From NCBI RefSeq assembly GCF_048128805.1, contig NC_136012.1, positions 9,832,621 through 9,896,620 of the forward strand: a DNA stretch of 64,000 nt, given 5' to 3'. The notes under the pieces were generated by a model. That model was not told the origin of the DNA, made no database searches, and saw nothing but the letters and a program-made list of their open reading frames with translations. Source of the DNA: Centroberyx gerrardi. Its lineage: Eukaryota > Chordata > Actinopteri > Beryciformes > Berycidae. Within the stretch, counting starts at the first letter, position 1. Each line of letters starts with the position of its first letter. The position numbers were made by a program, and so were the translations under genes. Of this stretch, positions 48,137-64,000 are shown piece after piece.

Positions 48137-51121
48137 TCAGACATATTTTCGTCAGGTACATATGTACATACGAGGAATTTTGCTTGGTACGCCAAATAGC
48201 CAAATAGTCAATAATCATATATACAAGCACAGAAAAAAATATGACTGTATATAAAGTATAAAAATGTACAATACGATAAATATATACAGTATATCTATGT
48301 ATGTGTGTGTGTGTGTGTGTGCATAAGTATCCAGAAAGAGCATATGGGTTTGGTGGAGGCATGCGCTCAACTGAGTGCCATCTAGGTGTCTCTCAATCTC
48401 AACTGCTTCCTTTCTTTCTTTCTTTCTTGTTTTCTTGCTTTCCACCTTACACACACCTTTAAGCTCCACCCTTTTTTCTCCTTGTGAGTCACAAGAACAA
48501 GGTTCCAGTTTTGTTCCACTAAACAGAGCTGCGTGATAACATATCTCTCTTTCTCTTTTCCTCTCTCTCCCTGTCCTTCTCTCTCTCTCTTTGTTTCCCT
48601 CTCTGTCTGTCTCCCTCCCTCCCTCCCTCCCTCCCTCCGTCTCTCATACACACAAACTCTCAATCACTCATTTATAAGTAACACCTCCATGTATACACCT
48701 ACTTGTTAACCTGTCTAAGCTGAACTTTCTGTCAGTGTGAAATCCATAGTGCTCTGACAAGCTCTCTCCCCCTCACGTTTCCATAACAACAGGATTTTCA
48801 TAGTGCATGGTGATGGGTGGCTGAGGTGGAGGAGGACACATGCTCTGCTCTGCCGACTTACAGTCTACTGTGTCATAGGTCACTTGGCTTTGAGTTTGAC
48901 GCCTGTCATAGCTGAGACCATAGTTGGGTGTTCCTTGGCTTGGACGCCTCTGGGCTCCAGAGTTCCCATGCTAGGTAGAATAGGGAAAATAATAATTCAT
49001 TTAAGTTGGTATGGAGTAGAGAGGCAGTTGGCAGTGGTATCTCAAATGCCATTAGCATTGTAATATATGTTTTGACTATGGGAATTCAAACCACAGGTCT
49101 CATTCTAGGTCAATCCTCTGTTTAAAATATGCTCTATCTTGATAAGATAAGATGAGGCAATTTACTGTAGAGCTACCAGGGCAATAAATTCACATCTCTA
49201 CCACCCTCTTGTGGATTTGCAAAGTAATGGCATCTGTAATGAAATCTTGGAAAAAGTTGAAACGGAGCAAATGTATCATTAATCACAAATGTATGCAATA
49301 AAACAAATATAAATATACATGAAACAGATAAATGAATTCTACAGTCCACAAATATGTATTAAGATTGTGGAATCCAAAAACAGAAACACAAATTGACTAT
49401 ATCACACCACCCACAAATAAGTGATTTGTTACTTGTGTTCTGTAAACCATCATATAAATGAATGTCACGTAATTTACAACAAGAGGCACAGATTTGTGAT
49501 TAAAGGTTTTGTTTTCACAAATAAGTTCAAATGGATTTCACAAAACTTACAAAACTTACAAAAATATAGCCCATATTTATTAATAGAATATTATATTCAT
49601 ATTTTCAGAGCCTAAACACACATTTAAATTGTTGAATCATCTTTAGTGAATCAAATTATGCATGTGGAATGGCTTAAGTTTCTATTCTCATTTGTGACAC
49701 ACTTTGTGCCTCGTGACTCCACCAGTTGAACATGGTAAAGGCGGGAAGTCTTCCTAGTGTCGGTGTGGGCTATCTCTTCGCCAGAGAGAATCTTTGATTT
49801 CACTGTTAGCACCAAGGAAGAAAGAGTTGCAGGACGGGACGGCCAGCCCCAAGGCTTTAGCAATGTACTTTGCTTAAGTTTTGACAGATATTGTCAGAGA
49901 TTAAGTTAAGCAGTTAGACATATTTTTACCAGTTGACATCAGTACAATTCATTTCCTTAAGACTGGTCGTTTATTTTGTAGGTAATATGAACGAGTTAAC
50001 TAGTTCTTGAGCTGCATGACGTTAGCTTAGCTAGCTAGCTACATGCGACCCATAGGTGCAAGTTTAATAAGTTTGCTGTCTCTGTGAAAGTACAATGCAG
50101 CGATATCATTTTGCCTTGGCTTCTTGTCAACATTAGATTACACAAGTGGTAGCTGCTATATGGTGAATATGTCTTCTGGTGATATTCAGGAATGTCTAGC
50201 TACATAAAAGTGGCTTGGTGGATTTCAAATGATGTTTGGACCAAGGTCTATGGAATATTGCTAATCCACATTTGCTACCCTTGAGAGAGTTGCATGTGAA
50301 TAGGTTGTTATGGTCCTATTACATTTAGCCTATTTTCTGTTGTAAATTATCTCTACTTCTGCTTCACTGAATCAGACTTGAGTGTCACAGTGGGCTGGTG
50401 ACCAGCAAAATAAGCCTATCCTAAATATCTTGTGTAGAGTGGTTATCATGTGATTATCAGTCTGTGGCTGATTGATGAGAACTTCACATGGCAAGTAGTC
50501 AAAATGTAGCTATGATTATGTCTATGTTATACAGTGGGCCTATATCAGTGTTAAAGTCAGTGTGTTATTACAGCCCCAAACAACTTAGGAAAAGCTGTCT
50601 TTGTAACAGGAGCTTTCTGGTGATGAGTCTGTCCTGCTGCTGTTGCAAGGGACCTGTCCAGCCATGCTACAGTTGTACCATTGTTCAACAAAGTTAAGTT
50701 TCTAAGTTATATGACATTGAGCATAACAAATAGGACGGTTATCATGTTCTGAACTAATTTAGTTAACGTGACCTTGTTAAAATGTGACATGCAGGATCAC
50801 AGTAGTCCACCAGTACCAGAAAATTACCAGCCAAGAAAAAAACCTTGTGCATAATTTTTTGGGGTAGCTATTAGTTTGTATTTGGTGAAACCTCATCTCT
50901 TCAGTCAGCAGCATAATACAACTCGTGATGTATTTTGCCACCCCACAGCACCAATCAAATGCTGATAAATTTCAGCTCTGATTGGTATGTCCGTTAATTT
51001 TGATAGCAACATTGGCAGATAACCAACCTGCAAAACAGGTAGTCCTAAAAATGTGGCTTCAAGACATTGATTGTAACTATGACTACCGTGCTTACTTCTT
51101 CCTCTCTTCTCCCCCTCCAGG

Positions 51122-51925
51122 AGTGAAGAATGCATTTCAGATGAAACACATGGAGTGTTTGGATGCCTGAACGTGACTCCATGATCCCTCATATAGTGGA
51201 GAACCAGCTGAAGAGACAATTGGCGTCTTGTTATTTTAATAGATATCAGGCAGGCACGTGCGCAGGTAAGGTCGAAAGGGAGATATTATGCACATGACCC
51301 TTTGTCCTGCCACGCACAAAGTGCCCTCCGAGAATGTACTCAGTCATCATGTAGCCTTTGTTTTACATTAAACTTTCTGTTTATTTGAATTTATGCTTCA
51401 AGTTGCATGTGATTATGGTAGGAAAATTTATGTTTCAATCTTTCAGCCTATCTCATAAATCCCAAACATATTTTTGAGGCAGACCGTTAATAAGACTAAA
51501 AAAATGTTTTGTCAGCGTCTTGTAATTTAAATTATAGGCCTTACACATGTAACAGAAATAGAGAAACAGTTGTCAAGGGTAACAACATATTTCCATTTGG
51601 GTCCTTGATGGGGATGTGGTGAAAAAAATGTAAAAAAAAAGTGTATTACCGAGAGTAAAAGAGTATTACCGATACAGCATAATTCTTTGTCACTGCCACA
51701 GAAATTTTTTTCTATACTCCTGTCTATTAAGTCCAGCCTGTATGACACATGGTAGTATGCAGCTTTCTACATAGCGCTACGTTCTATACTTCTTCGTCTT
51801 TAGCAGTGGGATTGTGGCAGTCGGCATCACTCTGCCTGTTGCCAAGGAAACAAAGAAGAAGGAAGTAAACAACTGCTGGCTGCCTCCAGATCCAGTCCCT
51901 ATGGTACTTCTCTGCATGTTAACAG
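51122..51925 (+). other. Possible spliced transcript inside the inverted-repeat element
   Basis: Two exon-like segments: 51,121-51,265 (acceptor ctccccctccag, donor GCGCAG then gtaagg) and 51,804-51,927 (acceptor cttcgtctttag, donor TTAACAG then gtaaat). ATG 51,180 opens MIPHIVENQLKRQ but the joined frame stops within the second segment. No homology is recognised. It may be non-coding or spurious. Confidence 0.25.
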
Positions 51926-52232
51926 GTAAATGGAGAGAAGACAGAGATGGACAAATACAAGTTCAGCAGGTCAAAACAAATGGGATTAAACAAAGCTACA
52001 CAAACATCAAAGGTGACTCCTGTTCTGGTGCAAGGATATCTTAATAAAGTCATCTACAGACAAGCATATCTGCTCTTTGGCCAACAGCACAAGACTGAGG
52101 TAGTACTTTGGTATGCTAAGCTAATTGTAGCCAAAAAAGTCTATCCTATGGTAGATCTTATATACCTTTTAGAGAGATGGAAAGATGTGTGCTTTAGAAG
52201 TGTGGTCCAAAGTAAAAGACAAGACAATAAGG

Positions 52233-52454
52233 TTAAAAAGGTACCATATATTGTGGATGGTTGTTGCCCACGGTTACCATGTTGGGGATGTCCTTGGCAT
52301 GGGGGATATGGTGGAAGCTGGTTACCCTGGCAACAACATCCTAAAGGGGTTCTGGGAAATAATATGTCTGTTGGAGGTGAATTTGAGTGTGTTTGTTTGA
52401 AATCTCAGATAGGAATTACAGCGTTGAATTGGAACCACACGCACACACACACGC

Positions 52455-52485
<31 letters not shown>

Positions 52486-52634
52486 AATAATTAACACCCA
52501 CCTCATCCTGAATGGTCTCATTATCCTCCATGTACTTGCTGAAATCGACATCTGGAGTCCAGATGTTGTTTTGCCTGTACAGAGAGTTGCTGATCGGCTC
52601 CAAATCCCCATGCTTAGTGATGACAAGCTTATAT
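52233..52634 (-). pseudogene. Copper amine oxidase gene fragment (two exons, AOC family)
   Basis: Exon A (52502-52634) encodes 44 residues including NNIWTPDVDFSKYMEDNETI. Exon B (52233-52340) encodes DVVARVTS, then FHHIPHAKDIPNMVTVGN. Both match the C-terminal part of animal copper amine oxidases (AOC1 to AOC3: NQNDPW-x-P-x-VDF, NETI, HIPHAEDIPNTVTVGN). The HIPH segment carries the third copper-ligand His. A short GT-AG intron in phase 0 separates them. Homology stops after GN and a stop follows nine codons later; one residue is missing in AWVTAGF and W became R. The topaquinone-bearing catalytic exon is absent. The family uses Cu and TPQ to oxidise primary amines. This is a truncated remnant, bounded by the arms of the inverted-repeat element. 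Confidence 0.75.
52437..52484. repeat. (CA)n tract in the amine-oxidase fragment intron
   Basis: The CA run lies in the short intron between the two amine-oxidase exons, so this is an intron-containing genomic copy and not a processed one. Confidence 0.92.
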
Positions 52635-52967
52635 CTAAAGAGAGACTAGATCGATGTTATAGCTATGAAAGGCAACATAGAGGGCAAACTGTGATCTAGC
52701 ATCATATCTCTACTTTCTCTGTCGAGAGCACACAGGGGAAAAAGTGGTGCTGTGGGGTGATAAAATACATCACATGACTTTCACTATGTTGCTGACTGAA
52801 GAGATGAGGTTAGCCACACAAATATAAGCTACTCCAATAAATGATAAACAAGATTCATTGGCTGGTACTGGTGGGCTCCTGTGATCCTGCATGTGACACA
52901 TTTTAAAAAGGTTACATTATCTAAATGAGTTGAGAAAATGATAACTGTCCTGTTTATTATTCTCAAT

Positions 52968-53595
52968 AATAATAAACTTTGTTTCCATAGCACCTTTTAA
53001 AACAAATGTTACAAAATGCTACACCGCATGAAAAATTAAGTGCAAAGCACAAGTGAATAAATAAAATCAAGGTAGAAATAAAAATTCAAGTAAAATAAAA
53101 TAGAAAAAAATACAAAACACAGGTGCAAAAAATAAAAATAGAACACAAGATGAAACAATAAATAAGAAAATGGCAATTATAAAAATACCTGTTCAGAAGA
53201 AGTGCTTTTTAAGAAGAGATTTGAAAGATAAAACAGATTTTGCTAGCCTGATCTCCTCAGGGAGGGCCTCCAGATCCCAGGGACTCAAAAGCCCGGTCAC
53301 CACATCTTTAGCCTGGACTTTGGAAAGTCCAGGAGCGTTCTCCCCCTGATTATAAGGTCTGATATGTAGCTGGAGGCCAGACCGTGCAGTGCCTTAAAAG
53401 GTATCAGTAAAATATTAAAATAAAATGAACATGCAATCAGTGTAAAGAGGCTAAAATGGGGGTAGTGTGACACTGACTCTGGGATTTGATTGAAAGTCTA
53501 GTGGCTGTGTTTTGCACCAATTGTAGACAGCAGAGGGAGTTTTGGCTGAGACTGGAATAGAGAGAGTTACAGTAATTTTTTATGTAGCTAGGTAT
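52968..53595 (-). mobile_element. L2-like LINE 3' fragment
   Basis: Read on the minus strand, 53,590-53,195 resembles the reverse-transcriptase C-terminus of fish L2-type elements. There is a NSLYSSLSQ-like start, then TGGCCTCCAGCTACATATCAG, KSRA-type and GDRAF-like words, and a KSLLKKHF-like end with frameshifts and gaps. An A/T-rich 3' tail ending in TTTATTATTATTG follows, typical of L2. It is a decayed copy. Confidence 0.6.
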
Positions 53596-53599
53596 TCCT

Positions 53600-54110
53600 G
53601 AATATCACCAAAAGATATTCAGTATATCAGGTAGCACTTGTGCAATCTAATGTTGACAAGAAGCCAAGGCAAAATATTTCGATACTGTCCTTTCACAGCC
53701 ACAGCATTCAGACAACGAACTTGCCCTTTTGATTTTACTAAATGCTTACTTGGCATATCTTCACCGTTTAGCCATAAGATTCTCATATCGTTGTTTCAAT
53801 TAACATTACGTTATGGAGCGCAGGTGTTCCACGGAGTCCAAATGGACAGAATGGAGACTGCGCAGGCCCATGTGCTGCACAGGACTCCACCCTGCACTAC
53901 TCACCCACTTCCCCATAGCCCCGTGAGGGGAGGAAGAGAAGAGCGACAGAAGAGGAAGACAGGCGAGGGAGGCGGGCTTATTGCGTTCATTTAGAGAAAA
54001 AAAAATGCAGAAGTGAGAGGTAGAGCAGACACCCAAGAAGACAGAGAAGGAGGAGGAGAGAATCAGAAAGACGAGAGAGGGAGTTAGAGCGTCTGTAGAC
54101 AGATGCAATC
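53600..54110 (+). promoter_or_regulatory. dock2: dock2 5'UTR and proximal upstream region
   Basis: Purine-rich sequence (GAGG, AGAAGACAG, GGAGGAG, about 53,930-54,100) precedes the ATG. No TATA box is clear. GAGGAAG-type sites fit Ets/PU.1 binding expected of a leukocyte gene, but this is inference from composition. Confidence 0.3.
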
Positions 54111-63954
<9,844 letters not shown>

Positions 63955-64000
63955 GTACTTTTCCACACACGCAGCCGACGCTCTCTGTATCCCAGCGGGC

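Larger units (their letters stand above)
39601..50715. other. Gene-free interval between hrh2 and the inverted-repeat element
   Basis: No supported coding exon. It holds short tandem duplications at 39,980-40,040 and 40,540-40,645, several microsatellites, one copy of a dispersed repeat at 45,067-45,410, a second repeat near 47,960-48,075 and an AT-rich possible repeat at 49,180-49,600. Unique blocks at about 43,390-43,610 and 47,040-47,210 are repeat-free and may be regulatory. Confidence 0.5.
50716..52967. mobile_element. 2.25-kb element with about 235-bp terminal inverted repeats
   Basis: The left arm (about 50,716-50,953) and the reverse complement of the right arm (about 52,744-52,967) align along their length. 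Shared words include GGTTATCAT/AGTTATCAT, ACATGCAGGATCACAG, CCACCAGTACCAG, CCTCATCTCTTCAGTCAGCA and CACCCCACAGCACCA. The core holds two amine-oxidase exons on the minus strand and possible exon-like segments on the plus strand. No transposase is seen, so it would be non-autonomous. Target-site duplication is not clear, because an L2 fragment abuts the right end. Confidence 0.6.

Noticed and set aside
51947..52699. 250-codon plus-strand ORF
   Set aside because: It runs antisense through both amine-oxidase exons and through a (CA)n tract (a His-Thr run). It has no family motif and the minus-strand exons explain the openness.

Overview
The window is vertebrate nuclear DNA, and almost certainly from a bony fish. 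Genes are split by GT-AG introns. All four recognisable genes are orthologues of vertebrate genes. The non-coding DNA is crowded with CA/GT, GA and tetra- to hexanucleotide microsatellites, short inverted-repeat DNA transposons, L2-like and other LINE fragments and a tRNA-derived SINE. No species can be named from the sequence alone. There is no operon, CRISPR array or phage.

Layout. (1) About 2,772-19,152, plus strand: kcnip1 (KChIP1, Kv4 channel subunit), eight coding exons giving 215 aa, plus an alternative first exon at 10,277-10,385 that would give a membrane-anchored N-terminus. A long 3'UTR probably runs to an AATAAA near 21,034. (2) 22,372-24,971, minus strand: tlx3, a three-exon T-cell-leukaemia-type homeobox gene, convergent with kcnip1. 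(3) About 25-36.6 kb: gene-free DNA upstream of tlx3, with AT-rich homeodomain-site-like blocks that look like conserved enhancers. (4) 36,600-39,217, minus strand: hrh2 (histamine H2 receptor). A single-exon reading stops at 38,183, but strong phase-matched splice sites support two further exons encoding the cytoplasmic tail. (5) 39.2-54.1 kb: mostly gene-free, with a SINE, tandem repeats, an L2 remnant and a 2.25-kb inverted-repeat element. That element encloses two antisense exons of a copper amine oxidase. (6) 54,111 to the right edge, plus strand: the first twelve coding exons (378 codons) of dock2, a haematopoietic Rac exchange factor. It runs off the window before its DHR-1 and DHR-2 domains.

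KCNIP1, TLX3, DOCK2 and HRH2 all lie on human 5q35, so this is a rearranged, compacted version of that conserved block. The genes do not form one pathway. kcnip1 and tlx3 are neuronal, hrh2 is a Gs-coupled amine receptor, and dock2 is leukocyte-specific.

Most notable observations: an inverted-repeat element carrying captured or stranded amine-oxidase exons; a transmembrane alternative first exon of kcnip1; a three-layer nest of DNA transposons with intact target-site duplications; and the hrh2 tail exons that a single-exon annotation would miss.
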